A stretch of 64,000 nucleotides of DNA, taken from positions 1 through 64,000 of the forward strand of contig NZ_JAJJWH010000011.1 of assembly GCF_020907245.1 (NCBI RefSeq), given 5' to 3'. This DNA is from Pontibacter harenae. GTDB lineage: Bacteria > Bacteroidota > Bacteroidia > Cytophagales > Hymenobacteraceae. The notes under the pieces were generated by a model. It did no database searches. It had not been told where the DNA came from and saw only the letters and a list, made by a program, of their open reading frames with translations. The first letter of the stretch is position 1. Each line of letters opens with the position of its first letter. Positions 55,872 to 64,000 of this stretch are shown here, piece by piece. The position numbers and the translations under genes are program-made.

Positions 55872-56891
55872 TTAAAGTTCATTGTTCTTGAAGGCTGCTT
55901 TTTGTGTAGTTTTAGTTAAACCTGACATAGATAAATCAGACTCACTTTCGTATCCTTTTGCTCTGTTTGTACCAATGCCTCCCTCTCCTGGTAAAAATTT
56001 ATTTACTAATGCTAAAACTTCGGTGGTAAGTTCTGGGCTAATGCCATGAACAAGTGAGCCAACTTTAGCAGGAAGCGTTGTAGTTACTTCAGCGTCACCA
56101 TGGCGAAGCGCATCTAATATGGTTTTAGCCGTTGCCTCGGCACTTTCAGAAAACAGCGGGATAGAATCCATAATCTTAAACAGGGCATACTCTTTCTCAT
56201 GTTGCCCTTTTGCCAATGCATGTCTTGGGCTGCCTGTGCGCATTAAACCTAGGTTGGCAGTGGTTACGGATATACCATATTGCTTCAGTTCTGCTCGTAA
56301 CCCCTCTGATAACCCCACCATCGCAAACTTACTCGCACTATAAGGCACCAAGTGCGGCACACTTACCTTACCGCCAATCGAAGCAATATTTAAGATTCGG
56401 CCTCCTCTTTTTTTCATGCTCGGGAGCACAGCCAGCGTCGTGTAAATCGGAGCCCAGTAGTATAGGTTAATTGCTTCCTCAAACTCCTTTACATCCATTT
56501 CGGTAACAGGGCCAACATGAATTATTCCTGCGTTGTTTATCAACACATCAACAGGCCCCATCACACGTTCTATCTGGCTGATCATGCTGTTTACCTGTTC
56601 CTGTACTGTTACATCGCAAGGTATTACCTCTACACTAACGCCTTGCCCAGCCAACTCCATGCGGGCATTTTCAAGTTCTGTTTCATCGCGGGCACACAGC
56701 ACCAGCTTTGCTCCTTCGCTAGCTAACAGCCGCGCCATCACGAGGCCATGTCCACGAGAGCCGCCTGTTATAAGCACAACTTTATATTTAAAATCATAGG
56801 CTGTGAGCTTTCTGTATACTGCACGTGCAGCCATAAAAGCCCCTGCACCCGCAGCAAGCCACCATAAGTTATTTTTGTTTTTTGTATTCAT
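55872..56891 (-). CDS. Membrane-anchored SDR-family oxidoreductase
   Basis: 339 residues from ATG 56891 (Met15 of the longest frame). A hydrophobic anchor segment (about 6-25) precedes a classical short-chain dehydrogenase. The nucleotide-binding motif is GGSRGHGLVMA (a variant of TGxxxGxG), followed by NNAG and the catalytic Ser-Tyr-Lys in SIGGKVSVPHLVPYSASK. NAD(P)(H)-dependent. The substrate is unknown, and the anchor suggests a lipid-like one. Confidence 0.9.
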   Translation of the reverse strand: MNTKNKNNLWWLAAGAGAFMAARAVYRKLTAYDFKYKVVLITGGSRGHGLVMARLLASEGAKLVLCARDETELENARMELAGQGVSVEVIPCDVTVQEQVNSMISQIERVMGPVDVLINNAGIIHVGPVTEMDVKEFEEAINLYYWAPIYTTLAVLPSMKKRGGRILNIASIGGKVSVPHLVPYSASKFAMVGLSEGLRAELKQYGISVTTANLGLMRTGSPRHALAKGQHEKEYALFKIMDSIPLFSESAEATAKTILDALRHGDAEVTTTLPAKVGSLVHGISPELTTEVLALVNKFLPGEGGIGTNRAKGYESESDLSMSGLTKTTQKAAFKNNEL

Positions 56892-57013
56892 AGTAAAAAG
56901 AGAGGTTACACAAAATTGAGTAGTAGCGGACACAAAAGAGCCTGTGCACTTTGTAATAAGTTACGGAATGCACAGGCTATGGTTAATGCTCAGAAATTTT
57001 ACAGATAAAGCTG

Positions 57014-57781
57014 CTATCGCCTCTTTGCGAAGACATTGTGCTTTACTACAGGGGTATACATAAGTTTCACGCCTAAGGTATAATAATGATCATTATTGTC
57101 AGGCCCACCTTGCGGTAAGATAATGCGTGCTCCAATGTTATCCAGATAATCGGTGGTGGTAATACGATAAAGTAATTCAGGGGCTATGGCTACCTCATCA
57201 GAAAGACGGAACCGTAGTCCTCCTCCCAACAAAGCAATGGGTGCAACAGCTGGATAAGGTCGTTCTCTGTCATAAGTAACAGGCGCTTCACTTAGCCTAC
57301 CCTGGCCTTCGTAAGATGTAGCCGTATAATAAATAAAGCCACCCCCAATTTTTGCATATGGCACTACAAAACGTTTTCTGGATGACCTGTAGTTACCTGA
57401 TCCGCTATAGCTATCAAATAAGTTAATCATAGCACTACCTGTCATTTCAATCACCTCCGATCGGAAAGAAACATTGAGTGGACGACGGGGATCTTTTTCT
57501 GATGCTCCCAGTTTGATATAACCAGCCTCGGCACCGACTGAAAAGTAAGGGGAAAGCTTGTACAAACCACCAAAGCTAAGATAAGGGCCAATATTCATAC
57601 ACTGGGGGCTACCGCAAATATCGCTTTTAACGCCCGACGCTCCCAGACCTACCTGAATAACTAGACCCTTTTCTGGCTGGCTGCTAATCTGGCTTCTTTT
57701 AAGGAACCTAGCCTGTGCATTAGCTTCAAAAGAAACAAAGAGAAATAAAAGCAATATAAAAGGGTAAAAGATTCTGCTCAT
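57014..57781 (-). CDS. Outer-membrane beta-barrel protein
   Basis: 255 residues from ATG 57781, chosen because the signal peptide (MSRIFYPFILLLFLFVSFEANAQ) begins there. The mature part has alternating strands (LVIQVGLGASG, FSVGAEAGYIKLG, FVVPYAKIGGGFIYY, VAPIALLGGGLRFRLS, VAIAPELLYRITTTDYL, HYYTLGVKLMYTP). Two Cys near the N-terminus may form a disulphide. No specific function. Confidence 0.8.
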   Translation of the reverse strand: MSRIFYPFILLLFLFVSFEANAQARFLKRSQISSQPEKGLVIQVGLGASGVKSDICGSPQCMNIGPYLSFGGLYKLSPYFSVGAEAGYIKLGASEKDPRRPLNVSFRSEVIEMTGSAMINLFDSYSGSGNYRSSRKRFVVPYAKIGGGFIYYTATSYEGQGRLSEAPVTYDRERPYPAVAPIALLGGGLRFRLSDEVAIAPELLYRITTTDYLDNIGARIILPQGGPDNNDHYYTLGVKLMYTPVVKHNVFAKRR

Positions 57782-57985
57782 AGCACCAACAAGTAACAGG
57801 GTCTGTTTCAACATTACATTTCACAACTACCTGTACTGCTTACGAGCTATAATCATCTAAAAGTCAGTTCAGGTCAATCGTTAAGCAAACATGCTAACGC
57901 TTACTCTGCCAGTATCTACGATTAGTATTATATTTCGATAATGAAATGATTGAATAATCAAAACTTATACACCCAGAATACAAGT

Positions 57986-58023
57986 ACGAAAGGCTTTGGA
58001 ATGCATAGTCCAAAGCCTTTCGT
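57986..58023. terminator. Terminator hairpin after the M28 peptidase
   Basis: 15-bp perfect stem ACGAAAGGCTTTGGA / TCCAAAGCCTTTCGT with an 8-nt loop, 49 bp past the peptidase stop on the minus strand. T-tract weak. Confidence 0.7.
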
Positions 58024-58071
58024 GTTTGCATCAAAATACTGGTATAAATAAGAAAGAATACTCGGTACCTC

Positions 58072-58998
58072 CTACTGCTTTTTCTGGCGAGAATGTTCTA
58101 AATTCTGATCTGCGAGCTGCACAAAATCAATTACAAGGGAAGCTGCATCAGGATAAAAAGAAGCGTTTATGTTTTGATACTCATCTGTTGGCTTGTGGTA
58201 GTGAGGGTGGTCTTCTACACCAAAATACACAAAAGGTATCTGCCGCTTATGAAACTGATAATGATCAGATTGGCCCGTCCAATCGTCGTGACCTTGCTCA
58301 GGCAGGTCGTGCCCTAGCACCAATTTTGCCTGTGGACGTGGCGCCACTTGCTCCAGGTACGGCCTCAGGAACGGATAATGATAGGTACCGCTAGCGTACA
58401 GCTCACCTTTATTATTCAGGCTGAGCATATCCATGTTTACATTAAGTAGGATTCGCTCCTTTGGCACAGGAGTGTTTTCCAAAAAAGCATTTGCTCCCTG
58501 CAGCCCAAGTTCTTCTCCGTCCAAGGCAACAAATAAAATCGTATGTTTTGGTTTGTGTTTCTTAAAATAAGATGCAGCTGCTAATAAGCCACCCACACCA
58601 GAAGCATTATCGTCGGCACCGTTATAAACCTCGCCTTCTCTCACACCTACGTGGTCGTAATGTGCGGTAACAACTATAAAACCCTCTTTTTTACCAAGAA
58701 TGTAACCGACTAAATTGCTAGCCTGTTCTACCACAACTCTCTTAGATTCTAGCTTAAAATGCTGCTTGTAGCTGTCACCATAAGATTGTAACCCTATTTG
58801 CTTAAACCTTTTTTGGATGTACTCCTGTGCCAGTTTATTTCCAGGGGTTCCGCTCAGCCTACCTTCCAACGAGTCTGCAGAAAGTATTTTTATATCCTGA
58901 AGCAGCTGCTCCTTCTGCAGCACTGTTTTCTGTGCGATGCCTGTAAAAGGTAAAGCAAAAAATAAACCTAGTAAAAGATGCTTAGTTATAGTTGTCAT
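58072..58998 (-). CDS. M28-family metallopeptidase
   Basis: 308 residues from ATG 58998; upstream in-frame residues do not extend the signal peptide (about 1-23, ending TGIAQ) sensibly. The di-zinc site of the family: TAHYDHVG, NGADDNASGVG, DGEELGLQGA and YHKPTDEY. A PA-like insert is absent. A secreted aminopeptidase-type enzyme acting in the periplasm or outside. Separated from its upstream LEA-like neighbour by a terminator. Confidence 0.92.
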   Translation of the reverse strand: MTTITKHLLLGLFFALPFTGIAQKTVLQKEQLLQDIKILSADSLEGRLSGTPGNKLAQEYIQKRFKQIGLQSYGDSYKQHFKLESKRVVVEQASNLVGYILGKKEGFIVVTAHYDHVGVREGEVYNGADDNASGVGGLLAAASYFKKHKPKHTILFVALDGEELGLQGANAFLENTPVPKERILLNVNMDMLSLNNKGELYASGTYHYPFLRPYLEQVAPRPQAKLVLGHDLPEQGHDDWTGQSDHYQFHKRQIPFVYFGVEDHPHYHKPTDEYQNINASFYPDAASLVIDFVQLADQNLEHSRQKKQ

Positions 58999-59043
58999 AG
59001 ATCTGGTTAAATGAAAGCTGGCTAAAGGTACTCTAGCAACACC

Positions 59044-59075
59044 TAAAAGAAAAGCCAACTTTTCAGCTGGCTTTT
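59044..59075 (-). terminator. Terminator of the LEA-like lipoprotein gene
   Basis: 11-bp stem with one mismatch (AGCTGGCTTTT / AAAAGCCAACT) and a 4-nt loop, followed on the minus strand by TCTTTTAG. 6 bp past the stop at 59081. Confidence 0.7.
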
Positions 59076-59080
59076 ATAAT

Positions 59081-59665
59081 TTACTTTGTTACACTAATGA
59101 AAGCAGGCATCTCAAATGGCCCTACCGACGTCTGTATAGTTGGCTTTATCTGAAGTTTTACATCAGGACGTTTGCTTTTGTCTTTCTCCAACAGCACAGC
59201 TACCAACCGCATCACCTGAGATAAATCTGTTTTGCCATTATTCTGTTCAAACAATACTGGCGTTTTCACGGCTAAATTATTAAAGCCATGATGCAGTTCT
59301 ACAGGCTCGTCCACTACACCACTTAAGGTATGCACACCATCTACAAGCAACTGCCACTTTAGCCTGTTTACTTTCATAGTGCGGTCTGCCTCACCTTCTG
59401 GTAGCTCTACATTCAAACCCAGCCTAGATTGCGCCGTTAGTTTATTCTCGGCCACGGCAGTGTAAAGTGTAGCGGCATCACCAAACGAAAATTGACTCGG
59501 CTTTTTATCTAGCAGATTTATGCCGTTCAGGCTGATTTCATCTATGCCTGCCAACTTATATTCAGCTTCTTTAAATGCTTCCAAGTCATTCTTGGTACTG
59601 CAGGCTGTACTAACTATTGCTAGTAGCAAAAGAAAAAAAGTGCTGCGTATATGTAGTTTCTTCAT
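59081..59665 (-). CDS. LEA type 2-like lipoprotein
   Basis: 194 residues. Lipobox IVSTACSTK (Cys near 22). The mature part has the beta-sandwich pattern of LEA14/WHy proteins (YKLAGIDEISLNGINLL, RLGLNVELPEG, LKWQLLVDGVHTLSGVVDEPVELHHGFNNLAVKTPVLF) and ends KLQIKPTIQTSVGPFEMPAFISVTK-like. A second copy of the same tail is visible at 63903-64000, so the family is duplicated in this genome. Function unknown. Confidence 0.75.
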   Translation of the reverse strand: MKKLHIRSTFFLLLLAIVSTACSTKNDLEAFKEAEYKLAGIDEISLNGINLLDKKPSQFSFGDAATLYTAVAENKLTAQSRLGLNVELPEGEADRTMKVNRLKWQLLVDGVHTLSGVVDEPVELHHGFNNLAVKTPVLFEQNNGKTDLSQVMRLVAVLLEKDKSKRPDVKLQIKPTIQTSVGPFEMPAFISVTK

Positions 59666-59679
59666 CTCTATAAATTAAG

Positions 59680-59719
59680 CTGCCACACCTGCCAAGTATA
59701 AAACTGGTAGGTGTGGCAG
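59680..59719. terminator. Hairpin after the M48-like gene
   Basis: 15-bp stem with one G-T pair (CTGCCACACCTGCCA / TGGTAGGTGTGGCAG), loop of 10, placed 18 bp past the stop at 59737 and just before the LEA-like start. No T-tract. It could also lie in the leader of the next gene. Confidence 0.5.
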
Positions 59720-59736
59720 GCAAATATACTTCAAAA

Positions 59737-60645
59737 TTATTTCAGGTAGCCTACGCGCTGTCCGTCTTCATTTACCAACAAACCAGCATCAGTTACAAAC
59801 ACAGGCTGGTCTTCTATATCGAAGTAGTAAGGGAACCGCTTGCTGTTTGTGCGGGCTAGTTTACCCATTACATTCAGCTCACCGTTTCTGCTTACATGCA
59901 CCAGGTTCAGCTGCTTGGTTACATAAAATTGTTCCTGCGGCAAGCGCGAGAAAGTTACCTTGCTCAGGATAGACTGGCTATCTAGCCTATGGCTTACTTG
60001 CTGCCTGGCAGGAGTTGCTGTTGTTCTGGGCTCCGACCTACGGGCTATGCTTTCACGCACTGTCGCATCGCCAGCATTACCGCCGCTTGCCAAAATTTGA
60101 GTCTCTGCATTATTCCACCCTTTGCTGATGGCTGCTAATCTATAGCGCCTGCCTGGATGGGTAGCCGAGGTTTGTTCCTCAGAAAGCAAGCTGATAGCTG
60201 CTTGTGCATCTCCTAAGCTAGCTCCCATTTTACGAAGAACAAATCCTGAAAATTCATCTGCTTCCAATTCATCGCCAGGGTTGCTACCACCGCGTGATAA
60301 TGTGTGGCCGTTCAGGTGATGGCCAATTTCGTGTGCTAAAATACTTACACCACCCCAATCAGTTTGTACTGCATTATTAATTTTGTTTAGGAAGTTATCG
60401 TTATACAAGATATAGCGCTTGCCATTGTACACCACAGCGGCGGCATTCTCAATGTCTGCTGCACGTAGCTCAAACCTAGGCTTAAGACCTACTGCGTTGA
60501 TTATTTCCTGTACAATATCGCGTGTGCCAGTAACTTTTAGTGTTGTACTAGTTTTATCAGTTGGATTAACATCAGTAGCTGAGGCAAGTACAGGAGCCAA
60601 AGCTACAGTCACCATTAAAATCAGTTTCTTCAAGTATATTTTCAT
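59737..60645 (-). CDS. Secreted M48-like zinc metalloprotease
   Basis: 302 residues from ATG 60645 (Met19 of the longest frame), where the signal peptide begins (ending LASATD). The zinc motif HEIGHHLNGH and the third ligand in ELEADEFSG give an M48 gluzincin core. The membrane helices found in HtpX/Ste24 types are absent. The C-terminal 130 residues contain a Ser/Arg-rich linker and a beta-rich domain without clear family. Periplasmic or secreted. Confidence 0.82.
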   Translation of the reverse strand: MKIYLKKLILMVTVALAPVLASATDVNPTDKTSTTLKVTGTRDIVQEIINAVGLKPRFELRAADIENAAAVVYNGKRYILYNDNFLNKINNAVQTDWGGVSILAHEIGHHLNGHTLSRGGSNPGDELEADEFSGFVLRKMGASLGDAQAAISLLSEEQTSATHPGRRYRLAAISKGWNNAETQILASGGNAGDATVRESIARRSEPRTTATPARQQVSHRLDSQSILSKVTFSRLPQEQFYVTKQLNLVHVSRNGELNVMGKLARTNSKRFPYYFDIEDQPVFVTDAGLLVNEDGQRVGYLK

Positions 60646-60865
60646 ATTTGTCTTGTATCGGGTTAGCCCATGCTTAAAACGGAATAATACTTTTTGCATG
60701 GTATCTTGTTAATAGCAAGTTCTTTGCCAAATTTCAGCAGAGGTTAGCAGAAAATCTTAAACTTTAATTTTTTTGAACAAATTTTCAGACATTAAAAGAT
60801 GCCCGCTGGTAAGCGACTATATTCTCCTTAGCCTAAACTAGTAAATACGCATACCACATCGTACA

Positions 60866-60907
60866 CAAAAAAGCTCCTGCTTTTGCAGCATTAGCAAAAG
60901 CAGGAGC
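60866..60907 (-). terminator. Intrinsic terminator of the Gfo/Idh/MocA gene
   Basis: 14-bp perfect stem GCTCCTGCTTTTGC / GCAAAAGCAGGAGC, 7-nt loop, followed on the minus strand by TTTTTT. 31 bp past the stop at 60939. Confidence 0.88.
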
Positions 60908-60938
60908 AAAGTCCGTTGTTCGAAAAACTATAGTAAAA

Positions 60939-62108
60939 TCAACTGTACTGAATGTTTACTTTCTGTCCTGTTCGGGCAGCTTCATAAATAGCCAACAGAA
61001 CCGTCACATCCCGCATACCCATCTCACCTGGCACTGGTGTCTGGCCGTTATTCAGAACCACCCTAGCAAAATCATCCATCTGCCTAGCCTGCTGGTTTAC
61101 CTGCGGGAAATTCATATCGCCCTCACTTGTTTCACCGTCTATGCCCGAATAACTATAGGCAGGCTCTAAGCGCCACCAACCGTTTTCAGCTTCGCCAGAC
61201 AGATAGCCTGCTTGCTCATTATAGCTGCTTCTGCAATCTGCCACGGCACCGTTCGGGAATTCTAACTGCCAGGTAATGGTCTCTTCCACTTCATCAAAGT
61301 ATTCAGGTTTGGTTACTTCTCCGAATTGAGCTTTTACAGCTATCGGCGCTTCTCCTACCGTATAAGTGGCACCCTGCACACAATAAATGCCCAAATCCAT
61401 CAGTGGGCCGCCACCAGAAAGTTCTTTATCCAGTCGCCAAACGTCGGGACTCCCAATCACAAAGCTGTCCTCAGCCTGCATCTTTCTTACAGGCCCAAAC
61501 ACTTGCTTTTGCCCTAGTTCCATCACTCGCTTATTGTGCGGCTCAAAGTGCAGACGGTAACCAATCGAGAGCTTTACATTATTTCTGCTACAAGCCTCAA
61601 TCATGCGCTTGCAGTCTTCCACCGAAGTTGCCATCGGTTTTTCGCAGATAACATGCTTGCCTGCATTTGCAGCCCTAATCGTGTACTCCGCATGCATGGC
61701 ATTCGGTAGCACAACATACACAATATCAATATCAGGATTGTCTTTTATCATATCGAAATTCTCGTAGTTGTAGATGTTCTTGTCAGGTATAGCATACTCA
61801 TCTTTCCACTCTTGAATTTTTGAGGGAGTTCCTGTTACAATGCCTGCCAGGTAACAATCTTCTGTTTCCTGCAACGCTGGTGCCAGCTGCCCTTTGCTGT
61901 AGCTTCCGAGCCCTACCAACGCTATTCCCAGCTTTCTATTAGAGTTGTTGTTCTGCACTACCTCCCCATCCTGCTGCTGATTTTCGGTGTTGCTGGACTG
62001 ACAGGAACTTAGCATAGGCAATCCGATAGCAGTAGAACCAAGCACTAACGAAAATCCTCTGATAAATTTGCGGCGGTTTTGGTTGTTGGGGTAGTTGTTC
62101 TTTTTCAT
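60939..62108 (-). CDS. Tat-exported Gfo/Idh/MocA-family oxidoreductase
   Basis: 389 residues. An N-terminal Tat-like signal with NRRKFIRGF is followed by LSSC, suggesting a Tat-translocated lipoprotein. Rossmann domain VGLGSYSKG, then VLPNAMHAEY, and the family CEKPMATS signature. The C-terminal alpha/beta domain has DLGIYCVQGA. Such proteins oxidise or reduce sugars with a tightly bound NAD(P)(H), as in glucose-fructose oxidoreductase. Folding before export explains the Tat route. Divergent to a sodium:solute symporter gene 384 bp away. Confidence 0.9.
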   Translation of the reverse strand: MKKNNYPNNQNRRKFIRGFSLVLGSTAIGLPMLSSCQSSNTENQQQDGEVVQNNNSNRKLGIALVGLGSYSKGQLAPALQETEDCYLAGIVTGTPSKIQEWKDEYAIPDKNIYNYENFDMIKDNPDIDIVYVVLPNAMHAEYTIRAANAGKHVICEKPMATSVEDCKRMIEACSRNNVKLSIGYRLHFEPHNKRVMELGQKQVFGPVRKMQAEDSFVIGSPDVWRLDKELSGGGPLMDLGIYCVQGATYTVGEAPIAVKAQFGEVTKPEYFDEVEETITWQLEFPNGAVADCRSSYNEQAGYLSGEAENGWWRLEPAYSYSGIDGETSEGDMNFPQVNQQARQMDDFARVVLNNGQTPVPGEMGMRDVTVLLAIYEAARTGQKVNIQYS

Positions 62109-62492
62109 AATTTTAGAAAGTATGGAATATTAAGACACTTCTACATAAGTAACTGGATGGAATTACATTAAACAATATTTAGCACCTGATAAATTGTTGT
62201 GAAATGCATGTAGAAAGCTTTTATAGTTTCTTTTTACATCATACCACTCCAATACTTTTGGACACGGATTGTTTAAACTAATTAGGTGCCCTTACTTATA
62301 AGTTTTTTCCTTAAAAAGGTTTGCTTATTCTATGCTTACGAAAGCATTACAAGTTTTTAATTGCTGTTTTAACATTCAAATCCATCGCTAAAAGTGATAC
62401 CTGCACAACGCGCTCTGCCATACATAGTGCTAAATTTCACCTCTTAAAAATTGTTTTTATACCTATTTTAGCCGCAAATCCTGAATACGTAA
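62109..62492. other. Divergent intergenic region
   Basis: 384 bp between the oxidoreductase (minus) and the symporter (plus). Should hold both promoters. AT-rich. No clear -7 element, operator or small gene found; a plus-strand frame from 62321 runs into the symporter in another phase and is rejected. Confidence 0.5.
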
Positions 62493-63896
62493 ATGCTGAT
62501 ATTCTTCATTCTGCTCTACTTGCTGGGCAACGTTGGTATAGGTTATTGGGCTTCGCGCAAAGTCAAGAATACACAAGACTTTTTACTCGCTGGCCGCAGA
62601 TTACCATTTCACATTTCGACAGCAGTTGTGTTTGCCACTTGGTTTGGTTCCGAAACACTGCTTGGTGCCTCTTCTGAGTTTGCGGCCAATGGTTTACTCG
62701 GTGTAATTGAAGACCCGTTTGGAGCTGCCCTATGCCTGGTGCTGGTGGGCTTTTTCTTCGCTAAAAAACTCTACCGCCTCAACCTGCTCACCATCGGCGA
62801 CTACTATCGCATCCGCTATAACAGAACTACAGAAATAGTATCTTCATTTTTTATGGTGATTTCTTACTTCGGCTGGATTGCGGCCCAAATGGTTGCTCTG
62901 GGTATTGTGATGAACCAAGTACTTGGCACCTCCACAGTAGCAGGTATCATAATCGGATCGCTGATGGTAGTTGGCTATACTTTCCTGGGCGGCATGTGGT
63001 CTGTTTCTATCACAGATTTTGTGCAGATGCTAATGATTGTAGGCGGCCTTATATTGATTACAACCTCAGTGATGATGCAAGTGCCAATGGAACAGGTTAC
63101 AGCACAGTTGCCAGATAACTTTTTCCAGTTAACACCAACTGAAGGCGGCGCTGAAAGCTGGCTCAACTATATAGCACTCTGGATTACAATTGGATTAGGC
63201 TCTATTCCGCAACAAGATGTTTTTCAGCGGGTAATGTCTGCAAAGTCGGAACGTATCGCCGTAGCTTCTTCTATCTCGGCGGGATTTCTATACTTAACGG
63301 TTGCTTTCCTGCCTTTGGTGCTGGCCTTGTACGCAAAAACGCTGCATCCAGAATTAATGGCCCAGGATGCTCAACTGCTAGTGCCAGGGCTAATTCTGAA
63401 CTTTTCTCCTCTTTGGATGAAAGTACTGTTTTTCGGAGCTCTACTTTCAGCCATTATCAGTACGGCCAGTGGTGCTATTTTGGCACCAGCCTCTATTCTG
63501 AGCGAAAACATGCTAAAGCCTTTCTTTAAGAACATAAACGATAAACAGCTGTTGCTGCTTTCCAGGATGTGTGTACTGTTAGTTGCCGTGGTTTCCTTGG
63601 GCATGGCCTTGATGCGCAGCAACATTTATGAACTGGTAAGCGAGTCATCAGCTTTAAGCTTGGTAAGCTTGTTTGTACCCTTGGTGGCAGGTTTGTATTG
63701 GCGAAAAACAACAGCTACTGCCGCTATCTTTTCCATTCTGACGGGTATGGGAACATGGTTACTTGCAATGGCCTTAGCTACAGAAGTTAACCCGATGTTG
63801 TACGGTTTGGCAGGAAGTATAGCTGGCTTATTCATCGGAATGCTGTGGCCCTCGAATAGTAACTCCTATAAAGCTGACATCTCCTCCCAAAGCTGA
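62493..63896 (+). CDS. Sodium:solute symporter (SSS family)
   Basis: 467 residues with about 12-13 membrane helices. SSS features: an N-terminal GYWASRKVKNTQDFLLAGRRLP, GSETLLGASSEFAANG, the GGMWSVSITDFVQMLMIVGG segment and IPQQDVFQRVMSAKSE. Slightly short for the family. It imports a small organic solute, perhaps a sugar or organic acid, with Na+. Substrate not deducible. It stops 6 bp short of the end of a convergent gene. Confidence 0.9.
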   Translation: MLIFFILLYLLGNVGIGYWASRKVKNTQDFLLAGRRLPFHISTAVVFATWFGSETLLGASSEFAANGLLGVIEDPFGAALCLVLVGFFFAKKLYRLNLLTIGDYYRIRYNRTTEIVSSFFMVISYFGWIAAQMVALGIVMNQVLGTSTVAGIIIGSLMVVGYTFLGGMWSVSITDFVQMLMIVGGLILITTSVMMQVPMEQVTAQLPDNFFQLTPTEGGAESWLNYIALWITIGLGSIPQQDVFQRVMSAKSERIAVASSISAGFLYLTVAFLPLVLALYAKTLHPELMAQDAQLLVPGLILNFSPLWMKVLFFGALLSAIISTASGAILAPASILSENMLKPFFKNINDKQLLLLSRMCVLLVAVVSLGMALMRSNIYELVSESSALSLVSLFVPLVAGLYWRKTTATAAIFSILTGMGTWLLAMALATEVNPMLYGLAGSIAGLFIGMLWPSNSNSYKADISSQS

Positions 63897-63902
63897 GCCA
63901 TC

Positions 63903-64000
63903 TCACACATTTTCGTTCTGAGGCTTGCTTACCGTGATGTAGTTTGGAGCTGTAATATTACCTACAGGCGTTTTTACGGTTGGCTTTATTTGAAAAGTTA
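63903..64000 (-). CDS. C-terminus of a second LEA-like protein (start outside window)
   Basis: On the minus strand the frame from 64000 reads TFQIKPTVKTPVG, then NITAPNYITVSKPQNENV and TGA at 63903-63905. This is clearly the paralogue of the tail of the LEA-like lipoprotein at 59081-59665 (LQIKPTIQTSVG...AFISVTK). The stop lies 6 bp beyond the convergent symporter stop. The rest of the gene is upstream, outside the window. Confidence 0.8.
   Translation of the reverse strand, partial: TFQIKPTVKTPVGNITAPNYITVSKPQNENV

Noticed and set aside
59721..59728. TATATTTG -7-like element on the minus strand before the LEA-like lipoprotein
   Set aside because: Such matches occur by chance many times in 64 kb, and a stable hairpin lies between it and the gene.
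62321..62677. 118-codon plus-strand frame overlapping the start of the symporter
   Set aside because: Runs through the symporter gene in another phase with random composition.
1..64000. CRISPR arrays, tRNA or rRNA genes, insertion sequences, phage or plasmid genes
   Set aside because: None seen on reading both strands. No transposase, integrase, repeat-spacer pattern or RNA gene could be supported.

Overview
The window is a stretch of chromosome from a member of the Bacteroidota, most likely order Cytophagales and close to the Pontibacter/Hymenobacteraceae group. The family placement is an inference. The evidence for the phylum is four secreted proteins ending in type A type-IX-secretion (T9SS) sorting domains, a giant adhesin with a gliding-motility-type C-terminus followed by a PorP/SprF protein, several genes preceded by a TAnnTTTG -7 element, and many outer-membrane beta-barrels and lipoproteins. 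I see no rRNA, tRNA, CRISPR array, insertion sequence or phage gene.

Layout. 1-7.5 kb: three large T9SS cargo proteins (a PA14-repeat protein cut by the window edge, a double LamG protein, and a double SGNH-hydrolase protein). 7.8-19.3 kb: a surface-polysaccharide region with an MBOAT O-acyltransferase and its AlgJ-like partner, two GT61 and one GT4 glycosyltransferases, an RmlC-like epimerase, glucose-1-phosphate cytidylyltransferase, a WecG/TagA-type transferase and a WcaJ-type priming transferase. 19.3-20.3 kb: a long AT-rich stretch without genes. 20.3-28.0 kb: a 2240-residue adhesin plus its SprF-like partner. 28.2-30.7 kb: copper chaperone-like protein and Cu+ P-type ATPase. 31.0-34.8 kb: a multi-PAS histidine kinase with a stand-alone receiver. 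35.9-40.4 kb: a histidine kinase and an OmpR-type regulator, divergent from a T9SS-secreted protein. Nine same-orientation GTTAA repeats, several spaced 10-11 bp, lie between the two divergent genes. 40.5-64 kb: mostly housekeeping and envelope genes. These include a nucleoid-associated protein, a sterol-desaturase-like hydroxylase, tandem lipoproteins, an HD protein, a tricorn-like S41 protease, TVP38 and rhomboid membrane proteins, a GH3 lipoprotein, a Nudix hydrolase, an SDR, an M28 peptidase, an M48-like protease, two LEA-like lipoproteins, a Tat-exported Gfo/Idh/MocA oxidoreductase and an SSS symporter.

How the parts work together. The polysaccharide genes would prime (WcaJ type), extend (GT26, GT61, GT4) and O-acylate (MBOAT + AlgJ-like) an envelope or capsular glycan. 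The double SGNH esterase next door is a candidate for trimming its ester groups. The adhesin and SprF-like protein form a classic secretion and anchoring pair. The kinase/OmpR regulator at 37-40 kb probably controls the divergent secreted protein through the phased repeats. Convergent gene ends are usually separated by good hairpin terminators, which supports the gene boundaries given here. Start codons were moved inward from the longest reading frame where a signal peptide, ribosome-binding site or neighbour overlap argued for it.
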